Assembly: GCF_038007965.1 (NCBI RefSeq)
Contig: NZ_JBBOYD010000001.1
Location: 412,501-476,500 of the forward strand
Source of the DNA: Niallia sp. FSL W8-0635
GTDB lineage: Bacteria > Bacillota > Bacilli > Bacillales > Cytobacillaceae
Length of the DNA stretch: 64,000 nt
Reading direction: 5' to 3'
Below are positions 1 through 10,731 of the stretch, in pieces. A program made the translations under genes and the position numbers. Each line of letters begins with the position of its first letter. Within the stretch, counting starts at the first letter, position 1. A model generated the notes under the pieces. The model did not search any database. It saw only the letters and a program-made list of their open reading frames with translations, and was not told the origin of the DNA.

Positions 1-65
<65 letters not shown>

Positions 66-80
66 TCAAACAATGAAAAA

Positions 81-113
81 AATCCTTAGGAAGAAACCTA
101 AGGATTTTTTTTT
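81..113 (+). terminator. terminator of the tRNA transcript
   Basis: A perfect 10-bp stem (AATCCTTAGG with CCTAAGGATT) and 6-base loop are followed by a run of nine T. It lies 15 bases after the tRNA and ends its transcript. Confidence 0.9.
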
Positions 114-271
114 GTTCGTCTAAGAAACTTTAAAATGGAGAGACTGTGGATAACTAAGTGAACAGACTGATTTAGCAAGTGATAAAAAGAAGCGAAAACA
201 TTATTAATTTGCATTTTTTTAGGAAATAGGAAGAAACTACTTAGTTTCCTCGAAAAAACAAGGAGACTACC

Positions 272-300
272 TTTAGACTCATTCGTTTATTGAGTATAAT
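272..300 (+). promoter_or_regulatory. candidate sigma-A promoter of the tsaE operon
   Basis: TTTAGA (4 of 6) and a perfect TATAAT are separated by 17 bases, 43 bases before the tsaE start. The stretch from the tRNA terminator to here shows nothing else. Confidence 0.5.
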
Positions 301-342
301 AAAAGATATTACCTTTATTAAATTTTGTATTAGGAGTAATGT

Positions 343-798
343 ATGGATAACTTTGAATGGAAGGCAGATAATGCGGAAGAAACGATTGATTTTGCAGAGC
401 GAATTGGCTTGCTTTTAGAAGCGGGAGATGTAATTACTTTAGAAGGTGATCTTGGCGCTGGCAAAACAACTTTTACAAAAGGAATAGCGAAAGGATTAGG
501 AGTAACCAAAACAGTTAATAGTCCAACCTTTACGATAATTAAGGAGTACAAAGGGAATTTACCGCTTTACCATATGGATGTTTATCGATTAAAGAATAGC
601 GAGGAAGATTTAGGCTTTGATGAGTATTTCGAAGGGGATGGAGTTACTGTTGTAGAATGGGCCCACTTAATTGAGGATCAATTGCCTATGGAGTTATTAC
701 AAATACAATTATTTTATAACAGCACTTCAGGAAGAAAAATTGTTTTAACACCTAAAGGTTCGCGCTATATGCAATTATGTAAGGAGTTATTTGAATGA
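343..798 (+). CDS. tsaE: TsaE, ATPase of tRNA t6A biosynthesis
   Basis: This small P-loop ATPase works with TsaB and TsaD to place the threonylcarbamoyl group on A37 of ANN-decoding tRNAs in the cytoplasm. A Walker A motif (GDLGAGKTT) sits at residues 35-43, followed by [10 protein letters not shown] and the [10 protein letters not shown] segment typical of the family. Length of 151 aa is normal. The ATG is preceded by TAGGAG. The gene overlaps tsaB by 4 bases and opens the tsaE-tsaB-rimI-tsaD operon. The thiL gene that precedes it in B. subtilis is absent; the operon starts right after a tRNA. Confidence 0.95.
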   Translation: MDNFEWKADNAEETIDFAERIGLLLEAGDVITLEGDLGAGKTTFTKGIAKGLGVTKTVNSPTFTIIKEYKGNLPLYHMDVYRLKNSEEDLGFDEYFEGDGVTVVEWAHLIEDQLPMELLQIQLFYNSTSGRKIVLTPKGSRYMQLCKELFE

Positions 799-1511
799 AG
801 ATATTAGCAATAGATACATCAAATTTTGTTTTAGGAATCGCTTTATATGAAGATGGAAAGGTAATTGGGGAATATATTACAAATCTGAAAAAAAACCATT
901 CGATTAGAGCGATGCCTGCAATTGAGCAATTAATGAAGGAATGCGAGATAAAGCCAAAAGATCTTACCAAAATTGTGGTAGCAAAAGGACCAGGATCTTA
1001 TACAGGTGTTCGGATTGGGGTAACCATTGCAAAAACACTTGCTTGGACATTAAATATTCCATTAGTAGGTGTTTCTAGTCTAGAAGTACTCGCTGCATCT
1101 GCTGGACGATATTTTGATGGTTATGTGTCGCCACTTTTCGATGCTAGAAGAGGACAGATTTATACAGGGCTTTATCAAATTACCAAAAATGACGTTGAAA
1201 TAATAAAAAATGATCAATTGATTTTATCTAAAGATTGGGTTCAGCAGCTTGCTCCATTGAAGCAATGCGTATTGTTTGTTGGGAATGATTTACCTCTTCA
1301 TGAGGAAACCTTAAAGGATGGATTAGGTGATTTTGCTTATCTAGCAGATGCAGTGGACTTTAATCCGAGACCGTCTATCCTTGCGATGTTAGGTGAATCA
1401 AAACCAGAGGAAGCGATACATACGTTTACACCTAATTATATTCGGTTAGCAGAGGCAGAGGCGAATTGGTTAAAAGCAAATAAAAAAGAGAAAAAGGAAG
1501 ACAGGGGATAA
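795..1511 (+). CDS. tsaB: TsaB, t6A synthesis scaffold protein
   Basis: TsaB is a catalytically inactive ASKHA-fold paralogue of TsaD that dimerises with TsaD in the t6A synthase. The N-terminus reads [10 protein letters not shown] and is followed by the family block GPGSYTGVRIG near residue 66, then LVGVSSLEVLA. The 238-aa length is usual. Its ATG overlaps the tsaE stop and its stop abuts the rimI start, so translational coupling along the operon is likely. The C-terminus is Lys/Glu rich. Confidence 0.95.
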   Translation: MKILAIDTSNFVLGIALYEDGKVIGEYITNLKKNHSIRAMPAIEQLMKECEIKPKDLTKIVVAKGPGSYTGVRIGVTIAKTLAWTLNIPLVGVSSLEVLAASAGRYFDGYVSPLFDARRGQIYTGLYQITKNDVEIIKNDQLILSKDWVQQLAPLKQCVLFVGNDLPLHEETLKDGLGDFAYLADAVDFNPRPSILAMLGESKPEEAIHTFTPNYIRLAEAEANWLKANKKEKKEDRG

Positions 1512-1957
1512 TGTCAGCATTTGAATTTCGATATATGACAGTAGCGGATATCGATAATGTTTTTGAAATAGAAACAATCTCATTTACTACACCTTGGAGT
1601 AAAGAGGCTTTTTATAATGAGTTAACGCAAAATCGGTTTGCAAAATATATGGTTATCCAGCATGGAAAAGAACTTGTCGGATATTGTGGAGTATGGATAG
1701 TGGTAGATGAAGCCCATATTACAAATATCGCGATTCTGCCTGAGTATAGAGGGAAGAAGCTTGGTGAAACATTGCTTACAATGATAATGGAAGAGGCAAG
1801 GAAGCTTGGTGCGATTTCTATGACTTTAGAAGTACGCGTAACAAATGTCGTGGCGCAGAATTTATATAGAAAACTAGGGTTTCAAAATGGGGCTATCAGA
1901 AAGAAGTATTATACAGATAATCAAGAAGATGCTTTAGTAATGTGGGTGAAATTATGA
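1511..1957 (+). CDS. rimI: RimI-type ribosomal protein N-acetyltransferase
   Basis: This GNAT enzyme is predicted to acetylate the N-terminal alanine of ribosomal protein S18 using acetyl-CoA. The acetyl-CoA loop appears as [15 protein letters not shown] (about residues 77-91), followed by the [19 protein letters not shown] block of RimI. The 148-aa length is normal. It sits between tsaB and tsaD, the standard position in Firmicutes, overlapping the tsaD start by four bases. The substrate is inferred from family and context. Confidence 0.9.
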   Translation: MSAFEFRYMTVADIDNVFEIETISFTTPWSKEAFYNELTQNRFAKYMVIQHGKELVGYCGVWIVVDEAHITNIAILPEYRGKKLGETLLTMIMEEARKLGAISMTLEVRVTNVVAQNLYRKLGFQNGAIRKKYYTDNQEDALVMWVKL

Positions 1958-2988
1958 AAAATAATAATGTGATTATAATGGGTATGGAAACAAGCTGTGA
2001 TGAAACAGCAGTTTCGATTGTGAAAAATGGAAAGGAAATTCTTTCAAATATCGTGTCATCTCAAATTGAAAGTCATAAACGATTTGGTGGGGTTGTTCCA
2101 GAAATTGCTTCGAGACATCATGTGGAGCAAATTACGCTTGTAATAGAAGAAGCACTTTCCAAGGCGGATATTACTTATGAAGAAATCGATGCTATTGCCG
2201 TAACAGAAGGACCTGGTTTAGTAGGAGCACTTTTAATAGGAGTGAATGCTGCTAAAGCGATTAGTTTTGCACAGGATATCCCCCTTATTGGTGTACATCA
2301 TATTGCGGGTCATATTTATGCCAATCAGCTTGTGGATAACTTGGAGTTTCCTTTATTAGCACTTGTGGTTTCTGGTGGGCATACAGAATTAGTATTAATG
2401 AAAGAGCATGGTCATTTTGAAGTTATTGGAGAAACAAGAGATGATGCTGCTGGAGAGGCGTATGATAAAGTTGCGAGAACACTTAATCTTCCTTATCCAG
2501 GGGGGCCTCATATTGATCGACTAGCAGCAGAAGGGAATCCTGATGCGGTTAAACTACCAAGAGCATGGATAGAAGGCACGTATGATTTTAGTTTCAGTGG
2601 ATTGAAATCAGCAGTTATTAACACTGTGCATAACGCAGAGCAACGAGGAGAAGTTATTAGACCAGAAGATTTAGCAGCTAGCTTTCAGGAAAGTGTTGTG
2701 GAAGTATTGGTTGCAAAGACTGTCGAGGCGGCAGAGCAGTACCAAGTGAAGCAGGTTGTATTAGCTGGTGGGGTTGCTGCTAATAAAGGACTTAGAACTG
2801 CACTTGTGGATAAGTTTAAAGAGCTAGATTCTGTAAAATTAACGATTCCACCATTAGCATTATGTACAGATAATGCGGCAATGATTGCTGCAGCAGGAAC
2901 TATTTTCTTTGAAAAAGGGCAGCGTGCACAATTGGATTTGAACGGAAATCCAGGATTAGATATAACAATCCACAATGGAATAGAGTAA
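1954..2988 (+). CDS. tsaD: TsaD, tRNA N6-threonylcarbamoyladenosine transferase
   Basis: TsaD transfers the threonylcarbamoyl group from threonylcarbamoyl-AMP to tRNA A37. Family motifs are METSCDET at the N-terminus, the metal-binding HHIAGH near residue 115, VVSGGHTEL, the [10 protein letters not shown] loop and [13 protein letters not shown] chose the ATG at 1954, which overlaps the rimI stop (ATGA) and follows GGTGAA, rather than an in-frame GTG at 1942; the protein is then 344 aa. It is the last gene of the operon and is followed by the DnaA-box cluster. Confidence 0.95.
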   Translation: MKNNNVIIMGMETSCDETAVSIVKNGKEILSNIVSSQIESHKRFGGVVPEIASRHHVEQITLVIEEALSKADITYEEIDAIAVTEGPGLVGALLIGVNAAKAISFAQDIPLIGVHHIAGHIYANQLVDNLEFPLLALVVSGGHTELVLMKEHGHFEVIGETRDDAAGEAYDKVARTLNLPYPGGPHIDRLAAEGNPDAVKLPRAWIEGTYDFSFSGLKSAVINTVHNAEQRGEVIRPEDLAASFQESVVEVLVAKTVEAAEQYQVKQVVLAGGVAANKGLRTALVDKFKELDSVKLTIPPLALCTDNAAMIAAAGTIFFEKGQRAQLDLNGNPGLDITIHNGIE

Positions 2989-3011
2989 GACTTTTTCCCT
3001 ATATGCGTCAT

Positions 3012-3146
3012 TGTGAATAAATATGATGTTATATACACATTCTGTGGATAATGTGAGTAATTTATTATGTGTTTGTGGATAATGTGGATAAATATGTGGA
3101 AAGCTTATAATATAACTCCTTAATATGTGGATAAAAATGTGGAAAA
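3012..3146. promoter_or_regulatory. DnaA-box cluster between tsaD and the ABC-F gene
   Basis: Four exact copies of TGTGGATAA, the reverse complement of the DnaA box TTATCCACA, lie at 3043-3051, 3074-3082, 3083-3091 (directly abutting) and 3126-3134. Single-mismatch copies are at 3012-3020 and 3138-3146, and weaker ones at 3052-3060 and 3095-3103. All point the same way. From memory, B. subtilis has a DnaA-binding cluster in the equivalent gcp-ydiF gap. The likely role is DnaA titration or replication-linked control, not coding. Confidence 0.85.
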
Positions 3147-3180
3147 AAAGTACTGGGTAAATGATTACCCAGTACTTTTT
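3145..3180. terminator. bidirectional terminator between tsaD and ABC-F
   Basis: A perfect 16-bp stem with a 4-base loop is flanked by A-run and T-run ends, so it can end tsaD (+) and the convergent ABC-F gene (-). It overlaps the ABC-F stop. Confidence 0.85.
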
Positions 3181-5107
3181 ACTTATCTGATAATTCGGTC
3201 CATTCATCCATTAAACGTTCCATTTGATCTTTCAATTGCTCAAGGCTATTATTTATCTCTAGAACCTTTTCATGATCTTGGAAAATTTCAGGCTCGCATA
3301 GAAGCGTTTCATGTTCCGAAATTTTTGTTTCTATTTCTTCAATAGTTGTTTCTATTTCTTCAATTCTTCTTATTCTTTGTCGTTCTATTTTTTGTGCTTC
3401 CTTGCTCATTTGGTAAGAGCTTTTTTCTTCTGTTCCAGTATGTTGTGCTTGTTGTATAGCGTTAGTTGCTTCTAATGCTTGAATTTCTGCTTGCTCCAAC
3501 TTTTTTTCCACATAATAATCATAGTCGCCTAAGAATTCTGTGGATCCCTTCTTATCTAATTCAATCACTTTTGTCGCAATCCTATTAATAAAATAACGAT
3601 CATGTGAAACAAAAAGAATGGTACCTGGGTAGTCAATCAAGGCATTTTCAAGCACTTCTTTACTATCTAAGTCTAAATGGTTTGTAGGCTCGTCCAAGAT
3701 TAAGACATTTGGTTTTTCCATCATTAGCTTTGATAATGCGAGACGTGCCTTTTCTCCACCACTTAATGAATTTACAATTTTTAAAACATCGTCTCCTGAA
3801 AATAAGAAATTGCCAAGGACGGTCCGGATATCTTTTTCAGGTGTAAGTGGAAAATCATCCCATAACTCATTTAGTACTCGTTTATTGGAGGTTAGTTCTG
3901 CTTGTTCTTGATCGTAGTATCCAATCATGACATTTGATCCTAGTGCTATGGAGCCAGCATGCTTAGGCAGTTTATCAATGATTGTTTTTAATAGCGTTGA
4001 TTTCCCAACACCATTTGGACCAACAAGAGCAACACTATCTCCTCTATTTATTTGGAAGGAAATATGCTCAGATACCGTACTATCTTTATAACCAATGGAA
4101 AGGTCAGTAATTTTTAATACATCATTTCCTGTTTGCTTCGTAATTTCAAAGCCAAAGGATGCCGATTTTTCATTGCCGTCAGGACGATCCATTCTATCCA
4201 TTCTGTCCAATGTTTTTCTACGGCTTTGCGCTCTTTTGGTTGTTGACGCTCGCGCCAGGTTTTTTTGAATGAATGTTTCTAGTTTCGCAATTTCATCTTG
4301 TTGCTTTTCGTAAAGTTTCATTTCTCGCTCATAATTTGCCGCTTTTTGCTCAAGATAACCGCTATAGTTACCAATAAACTTTTGAATATGGTGTCTTGAT
4401 ATTTCGTACACTTGAGTTACTACTTTATCAAGGAAATAACGGTCATGGGAAACGATTAACACAGCACCATTGTAGCCTTGTAAATATTGCTCTAGCCAAG
4501 ATAATGTCTCAATATCCAGATGGTTTGTAGGCTCATCTAATATGAGAATATCTGGTGTAGTTAGCAGAAGCTTTGCTAGAGCTAATCTTGTTTTCTGACC
4601 ACCACTTAAGGTAGAGATTTTTGTACTGTAATCGAATGTATTAAAGTTAAGTCCGTGTAAAACGGAACGAATATCGGCTTCGTATTGATAGCCGCCGCTT
4701 TCTTTAAATTCAAATTGACGGTGGTCATATTCTTTTAAAATTTTCTCGAAGGCGTCTGTATTTTCGATTGTGTTAGGATCTGACATCTGTTGTTCCAGTT
4801 TTCTTAAATGCTTTTCTTTAACTTGAAGATCGTGGAAGACAGTCAGCATCTCATCCCAAATCGAAAGACTTGATTCGAGACCAGTGTTTTGAGCAAGATA
4901 GCCTATTTCGACATTTTTCGGCTTTATGATTTCACCGGAGTCATAGGATAGTTGCCCAGCAATTATTTTTAATAGGGTAGATTTACCAGCACCGTTTCTT
5001 CCCACTAGTGCGATTCGGTCTCTCGTTTGTACTTCTAATTTTATATTTGATAAGATAAGTTCAGCTCCAAAATGCTTCGATAGCTGATTTACTTGTAATA
5101 GTATCAT
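3179..5107 (-). CDS. ABC-F family ATPase (YdiF-like)
   Basis: This soluble ABC-F protein has two nucleotide-binding domains and no membrane segments. Walker A motifs are GRNGAGKST and GPNGVGKST, signatures LSGGQKTRLALAK and LSGGEKARLALSK, and Walker B regions ILILDEPTNHLD and VLILDEPTNHLD. The inter-domain P-site linker is charged (KRAQSRRKTLDRMDRMDR), and a Glu-rich C-terminal coiled coil covers roughly residues 550-640. Length is 642 aa. Family members act on the ribosome; YdiF is a housekeeping member and no resistance role is evident. The start follows GAGGTGAAG. Confidence 0.92.
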   Translation of the reverse strand: MILLQVNQLSKHFGAELILSNIKLEVQTRDRIALVGRNGAGKSTLLKIIAGQLSYDSGEIIKPKNVEIGYLAQNTGLESSLSIWDEMLTVFHDLQVKEKHLRKLEQQMSDPNTIENTDAFEKILKEYDHRQFEFKESGGYQYEADIRSVLHGLNFNTFDYSTKISTLSGGQKTRLALAKLLLTTPDILILDEPTNHLDIETLSWLEQYLQGYNGAVLIVSHDRYFLDKVVTQVYEISRHHIQKFIGNYSGYLEQKAANYEREMKLYEKQQDEIAKLETFIQKNLARASTTKRAQSRRKTLDRMDRMDRPDGNEKSASFGFEITKQTGNDVLKITDLSIGYKDSTVSEHISFQINRGDSVALVGPNGVGKSTLLKTIIDKLPKHAGSIALGSNVMIGYYDQEQAELTSNKRVLNELWDDFPLTPEKDIRTVLGNFLFSGDDVLKIVNSLSGGEKARLALSKLMMEKPNVLILDEPTNHLDLDSKEVLENALIDYPGTILFVSHDRYFINRIATKVIELDKKGSTEFLGDYDYYVEKKLEQAEIQALEATNAIQQAQHTGTEEKSSYQMSKEAQKIERQRIRRIEEIETTIEEIETKISEHETLLCEPEIFQDHEKVLEINNSLEQLKDQMERLMDEWTELSDK

Positions 5108-5246
5108 TTCTTCACCTCAGGGGATTATGTACCATAAGTGTAACCTATAAATATGTTATCCTGCAATAAAGGGGAAACGGGAAAAAAGTGATAATAAATA
5201 CACATTCTCCTTAAAATAGTGTATCATTTTGCTTAGAGGTGTTATT

Positions 5247-5732
5247 ATGGGGGAGTTTACACATTTTAATAAGGAAGGCCGTGCGAAAATGGTTGATATA
5301 TCAGAAAAAACTGAAACCGCTCGCATAGCTGTTGCTCTATCTAGTATTAAAGTAAGTAAAGAAATCTATGAGAAAATCACAAAGCGGGAAATAAAAAAAG
5401 GGGATGTACTAGCTGTTGCCCAAGTAGCAGGAATAATGGCTGCTAAAAAGACGGCTGACATCATACCTATGTGTCACCCTATTATGTTGAAGGGTGTCGA
5501 TATATCGTTTCAATGGGAAGAATATGCGGAAGATTATCAATTGATTATTACTGCAACGGTAAAGACAGTTGGAAGTACAGGCGTGGAAATGGAAGCATTG
5601 ACTGCTGCATCTGTTACAGCGTTAACGATTTATGATATGTGTAAAAGTATGGATAAAGGGATGGTAATTGGCCACACTTATTTAGTCGAGAAATCAGGTG
5701 GGAAAAGCGGCGATTACAAGAGAGAGCGTTAG
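5247..5732 (+). CDS. moaC: MoaC, cyclic pyranopterin monophosphate synthase
   Basis: MoaC converts the MoaA product into cyclic pyranopterin monophosphate in molybdenum cofactor synthesis. The family block IIPMCHPI and the C-terminal [17 protein letters not shown] are present. I chose the ATG at 5247 (GAGGTG five bases upstream, protein starting [11 protein letters not shown]) over an in-frame TTG at 5229; 161 aa matches the family. It stands between ABC-F and rex as in B. subtilis, apart from other moa genes. Confidence 0.95.
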   Translation: MGEFTHFNKEGRAKMVDISEKTETARIAVALSSIKVSKEIYEKITKREIKKGDVLAVAQVAGIMAAKKTADIIPMCHPIMLKGVDISFQWEEYAEDYQLIITATVKTVGSTGVEMEALTAASVTALTIYDMCKSMDKGMVIGHTYLVEKSGGKSGDYKRER

Positions 5733-5771
5733 AAATAACTGCAAATTTTTAAATATAGGTAGGGGATAAGT

Positions 5772-6440
5772 ATGCATAATGAGGTAATGAAAATACCGCA
5801 GGCAACAGCAAAGCGGTTACCATTATACTATCGTTTTTTGAAAAACTTACATTCATCAGGAAAGCAAAGAGTGTCTTCTGCTGAATTAAGTGAAGCGGTG
5901 AAGGTAGATTCTGCAACAATAAGAAGAGACTTCTCTTATTTTGGTGCGCTCGGAAAAAAAGGATATGGATACAATGTAAACTATTTATTGTCGTTTTTCC
6001 GTAAAACATTAGATCAAGATGAACTGACGAAGGTAGCTTTAATTGGTGTTGGTAATCTAGGGGTTGCCTTTTTGAAATATAACTTCTTAAAAAATAATAA
6101 CACAAAAATTGAAGTAGGATTCGATGTTATAGAAGAAAAGATTGGCACTTTAGTGAACGATGTGCCGATTCATCATATGGATGACTTAGAGAAGGTGCTG
6201 CAAGAAAATGGTGTTGAGGTAGCTATACTAACGGTACCGGCAAATGCAGCACAGATTATTACGGATCGTTTAGTAGAGAGCAAGATCAAAGGGATATTGA
6301 ATTTCACACCAGCACGATTAAATGTGCCAGCAAATGTGAGAGTTCATCATATTGACCTAGCTGTAGAGCTGCAATCGCTTGTTTATTTCTTAAAGCATTA
6401 TCCTACGCCGGATGTAGAGGCAGAGGAAACAGAAGAATAA
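5772..6440 (+). CDS. rex: Rex, redox-sensing transcriptional repressor
   Basis: Rex senses the NADH/NAD+ ratio and represses fermentation and respiration genes. The N-terminal winged helix reads [22 protein letters not shown] in pieces, and the Rossmann motif is GVGNLGVAF (about residues 96-104), followed by AILTVPA and FTPARLNVP. Length of 222 aa and sequence are very close to B. subtilis Rex as I recall it. AGGGGAT precedes the ATG. In B. subtilis tatAy-tatCy follow; here they are missing. Confidence 0.96.
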   Translation: MHNEVMKIPQATAKRLPLYYRFLKNLHSSGKQRVSSAELSEAVKVDSATIRRDFSYFGALGKKGYGYNVNYLLSFFRKTLDQDELTKVALIGVGNLGVAFLKYNFLKNNNTKIEVGFDVIEEKIGTLVNDVPIHHMDDLEKVLQENGVEVAILTVPANAAQIITDRLVESKIKGILNFTPARLNVPANVRVHHIDLAVELQSLVYFLKHYPTPDVEAEETEE

Positions 6441-6445
6441 AAAGG

Positions 6446-6500
6446 AAATGCGTGTATAAGGGTGTAGATGTTAACTACATTCTTATACACGCATTTTTTT
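6446..6500 (+). terminator. terminator after rex
   Basis: A 15-bp perfect stem (6446-6460 with 6482-6496) is followed by a T run to 6500. Confidence 0.9.
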
Positions 6501-6569
6501 AGTAAAAGTTAAAGGCCGCCCGTTTTTAGGCAATTTAGTTTTCTTATTAAATTACACAAAACCTTGCGA

Positions 6570-6791
6570 TTATTGTTTCGGCTTTTTTCCAGTGGTTTGA
6601 TTTTTTTTCAAGAAAAAATGAAAGTTGATTAACTTTATTCCTGATCCGATATCAAAGGTTGCCAGGATGACTAATAAATACGTATAGAATCCCCAGTCTT
6701 GGTTTCTTTGTAAATCGTGAATTGCAAAATACGTAAAGAGAGCTCCAAAAATAATATATAGAACTCCTGAAAATAACGGTGATCTTCTCAT
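6570..6791 (-). CDS. YdiK-like small membrane protein (DUF4305)
   Basis: This 73-aa protein has two hydrophobic segments (SGVLYIIFGALFTYFAI and TYLLVILATFDIGSGI) and a basic tail, which fits the YdiK family. The start is the ATG at 6791: GGAGG lies inside the last codons of the upstream protease gene, 11 bases before it, and the two genes almost touch, so they are co-transcribed and probably coupled. The order CPBP-ydiK next to groES is conserved in Bacillus. Function unknown. Confidence 0.75.
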   Translation of the reverse strand: MRRSPLFSGVLYIIFGALFTYFAIHDLQRNQDWGFYTYLLVILATFDIGSGIKLINFHFFLKKNQTTGKKPKQ

Positions 6792-6792
6792 T

Positions 6793-7527
6793 TTATAAAA
6801 ATCCTCCAATAAATTGTGTTACGCCCGAGTACTTTTCCTGCCATTCGATAATTCTGTCATAGTTTAATTGCATAATCACTACGAGTGTATTCATTGCGAC
6901 ATGGGCGAAGATTGGCACAAGGATTCTTTTCGTTTTTACATATAAAAAGGCAAAGGTAAAGCCCATGCTTGCGTATAGTAGGATATGGACAAAATCCATA
7001 TGAGCAACTGCAAAGATAAGGGAACTAACTAGTGCAGAGATAAAAAATCCGAATCGCTTATAAAGGGAACCGAAAATGATTTTGCGGAAAACAAGTTCCT
7101 CTAATATCGGTCCAATAATACTTACTACTATAATGACAAAAGGTGCGGCATCAATTAAACGCATGATTTGTTCTGTGTTTTCTGACCCTGGTTTAATACC
7201 TATTAACTGCTCAATGATTCCGGCAAAACTTTGGGCAAATAAAGAGAGAAACACCCCGCCAATTGCCCAACCAATAGAAGAAGGCAGGCTCATCGCATCT
7301 GCACGCATGGGATTTCTCATTTCTCTTCTTAATAAAACGAGACAGATGATTAAGGCAATGATAAAACTAAATATTAGCCAAATAACGCCAGATTGGAATT
7401 GAATCGCTTTAGAAGCTGGATTGTATCCAAGCAAACCAGCGATAAAAAGAATGACTGGAACTCCAACAAAAGTGGAGAGCTGCATGGCGATGTAAGTTAT
7501 TAAGATAATCCAATATTCTTTTTTCAA
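6793..7527 (-). CDS. CPBP family intramembrane metalloprotease (YdiL-like)
   Basis: A 244-aa multi-pass membrane protein with the three CPBP (Abi/CAAX protease) motifs: EELVFRK, the FAVAH motif, and HVAMN near the end. These carry the catalytic glutamates and metal-binding histidines. Hydrophobic segments run through the whole protein. Members cleave substrates inside the membrane; the substrate here is not predictable. It is divergent from groES and shares the long upstream region, as ydiL does in B. subtilis. Confidence 0.88.
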   Translation of the reverse strand: MKKEYWIILITYIAMQLSTFVGVPVILFIAGLLGYNPASKAIQFQSGVIWLIFSFIIALIICLVLLRREMRNPMRADAMSLPSSIGWAIGGVFLSLFAQSFAGIIEQLIGIKPGSENTEQIMRLIDAAPFVIIVVSIIGPILEELVFRKIIFGSLYKRFGFFISALVSSLIFAVAHMDFVHILLYASMGFTFAFLYVKTKRILVPIFAHVAMNTLVVIMQLNYDRIIEWQEKYSGVTQFIGGFL

Positions 7528-7778
7528 AATAAATGCTCCTTTAAATAATTGATAGGTTTAAAAACTTTGTGTAAAAGGAATATATCTAGGTTAATCTGTA
7601 CTTATTATATTTGAGTAAAGAGACAATCATACTTTCTATTCTACTAATAAGCGGTGCTTTGTTTCAAATAGTAACAACTAAAATAATAGAAAGAGTGAAT
7701 ATTTGTAGCTTTAACGTATATACTTTCTAATGGCATTAGAAACTAGAAAAAAATTTACGAAAAAATAAGTCTTGTCTC

Positions 7779-7810
7779 TTGCATTATGAGAAAAGATTAA
7801 TTAATATAAT
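7779..7810 (+). promoter_or_regulatory. groESL promoter region
   Basis: TTGCAT at 7779-7784 and an AT-rich -10 (TAATAT at 7802 with 17-base spacing, or TATAAT at 7805 with 20) precede CIRCE, so HrcA bound at CIRCE would block the start. The rest of 7528-7778 is AT-rich with no other recognisable feature apart from room for the divergent protease promoter. Confidence 0.6.
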
Positions 7811-7817
7811 AATTGTG

Positions 7818-7844
7818 TTAGCACTCATAGTGATTGAGTGCTAA
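7818..7844 (+). promoter_or_regulatory. CIRCE operator for HrcA
   Basis: A perfect TTAGCACTC - 9 bases - GAGTGCTAA inverted repeat. This is the exact consensus of CIRCE, bound by the heat-shock repressor HrcA upstream of groES. Confidence 0.98.
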
Positions 7845-7885
7845 TAAGAAAATAAAATGTATATAATTTGAGGAGGTTGTTTCAC

Positions 7886-8170
7886 TTGTTAAAGCCATTA
7901 GGAGATCGCATTATTATTGAGCTTGTTGAAACAGAAGAAAAAACTGCAAGTGGTATCGTATTACCAGACTCTGCTAAAGAAAAGCCTCAAGAAGGCAAAG
8001 TAGTAGCTGTAGGAACTGGTCGCGTACTAGATAACGGAGAGCGTGTTGCGCTTGAGGTATCTGTCGATGACCGCATTATCTTCTCAAAATACTCTGGTAC
8101 TGAAGTGAAATACGAAGGGAAAGAGTACTTAATTCTTCGGGAAAGCGACATTTTAGCTATCGTTGGCTAA
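7886..8170 (+). CDS. groES: GroES co-chaperonin
   Basis: The 94-aa co-chaperonin caps the GroEL cage. The protein begins MLKPLGDRI from a TTG start at 7886, nine bases after AGGAGG; an upstream in-frame start would place the Shine-Dalgarno inside the gene. The family ending [15 protein letters not shown] is present. It is the first gene of the CIRCE-controlled groES-groEL operon. The TTG start is shared with B. subtilis groES. Confidence 0.97.
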   Translation: MLKPLGDRIIIELVETEEKTASGIVLPDSAKEKPQEGKVVAVGTGRVLDNGERVALEVSVDDRIIFSKYSGTEVKYEGKEYLILRESDILAIVG

Positions 8171-8217
8171 TTCTATTTTAACATAAGAGATTACGTAATA
8201 AAAAATACATGAGATAA

Positions 8218-9874
<1,657 letters not shown>

Positions 9875-9956
9875 AAGCCGCTTCACCCCTTGATATAAAA
9901 GGGTTTTATGTAAGATAAGAGTGGGATGTTAACATTTTGATAATATTGAGGTTAAA

Positions 9957-10007
9957 CAAAAGAGGCTTCTCAAAAGTTTAAGTAAACTTTTGAGAAGCCT
10001 CTTTTTT
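9957..10007 (+). terminator. terminator after groEL
   Basis: A perfect stem of over 20 bp starting AGAGGCTTCTC, with a 2-3 base loop and T-run, ends the groESL transcript. A related but imperfect hairpin lies at 12617-12659 after the island. Confidence 0.9.
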
Positions 10008-10076
10008 ATTTTTTAGTGTTCTTTGTAAAAAAAGTATATTGTAATCTTTCTATAACTAGTATCGTGAAATAAAACA

Positions 10077-10099
10077 TGATAAAATAGGAACAAGTGTTC
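10077..10099 (+). promoter_or_regulatory. extended -10 promoter with LexA (SOS) box
   Basis: TGATAAAAT at 10077-10085 is an extended -10 element. GAACAAGTGTTC at 10088-10099 matches the Bacillus LexA/DinR box (GAAC-RNRY-GTTC), differing from the 14-base consensus only at the outermost base on each side. The box covers the expected start site, as a repressor site should. A TCTAGA inverted repeat at 10135-10156 lies between it and the first island gene. Confidence 0.55.
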
Positions 10100-10214
10100 T
10101 TTTTGGAGTGAGAACAGTGAGGGAGGAGTAATTATCTAGAATTGCTAAACTCTAGAGATTAGTAAAACTTAATTACTCAAGTAATAGAATTCAAATGTGG
10201 AGTGGGAGTTTAAA

Positions 10215-10721
10215 ATGCGTATAAAATATTTATGTGTTTCAAAAGGTAAAGTTGTTGAGATTCCTGTTAGTAAAATAAAAAATAGTAAAATGATAAAAAC
10301 AGAATTATCTGGGGAAACAGTACTTATGATGGAAATGATTTATGAAACAGAAAATAGAAAGCCGTTTAAAATCGGTAAAATACATTTTGATAAGGTTACT
10401 TTTAATCAAGATGGGATTTATGATATTCAAGCTACTTCAACAAAATACTTCCAGATTAAATTAGAATATGCTTTTTCTGACATTCATAACACGATTGAAT
10501 CGAAATCACTACCAATTCCAATAGCCCCCTGCATACCAACGGAAGAGGAAATTCAAGCTATTAAAATCTATATCGATAGAAAATATCCTTTTTTACTGAT
10601 AAATTCACCAAGAGTAATTGAAAATTCAATATCTAAAAGTAAAGAAATTCATAAAGATGAGATTAAAAAATTTAAAGAATCGCATAGAAATAAAGCCATG
10701 GGAAAATTGGATGAACTTTAA
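10215..10721 (+). CDS. hypothetical protein, first gene of groEL-linked island
   Basis: A 168-aa protein I do not recognise. It begins MRIKYLCVSKGKVVEIPVSK, has alternating beta-type segments through residue 100, then a likely helix TEEEIQAIKIYIDRKYPF, and a charged Lys-rich C-terminal tail. There is no signal peptide or membrane segment. GTGGGAG precedes the ATG at 10215. Base composition is very AT-rich compared with groEL, and codon use differs, both consistent with acquired DNA. It follows the LexA-box promoter and is 10 bases upstream of the next island gene, so the two form an operon. Function unknown. Confidence 0.7.
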   Translation: MRIKYLCVSKGKVVEIPVSKIKNSKMIKTELSGETVLMMEMIYETENRKPFKIGKIHFDKVTFNQDGIYDIQATSTKYFQIKLEYAFSDIHNTIESKSLPIPIAPCIPTEEEIQAIKIYIDRKYPFLLINSPRVIENSISKSKEIHKDEIKKFKESHRNKAMGKLDEL

Positions 10722-10731
10722 GGGGATAAAG

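Noticed and set aside
3179..5107. ABC-F gene as an antibiotic resistance determinant
   Set aside because: Position and sequence fit the housekeeping YdiF type; no feature points to a resistance subclass.
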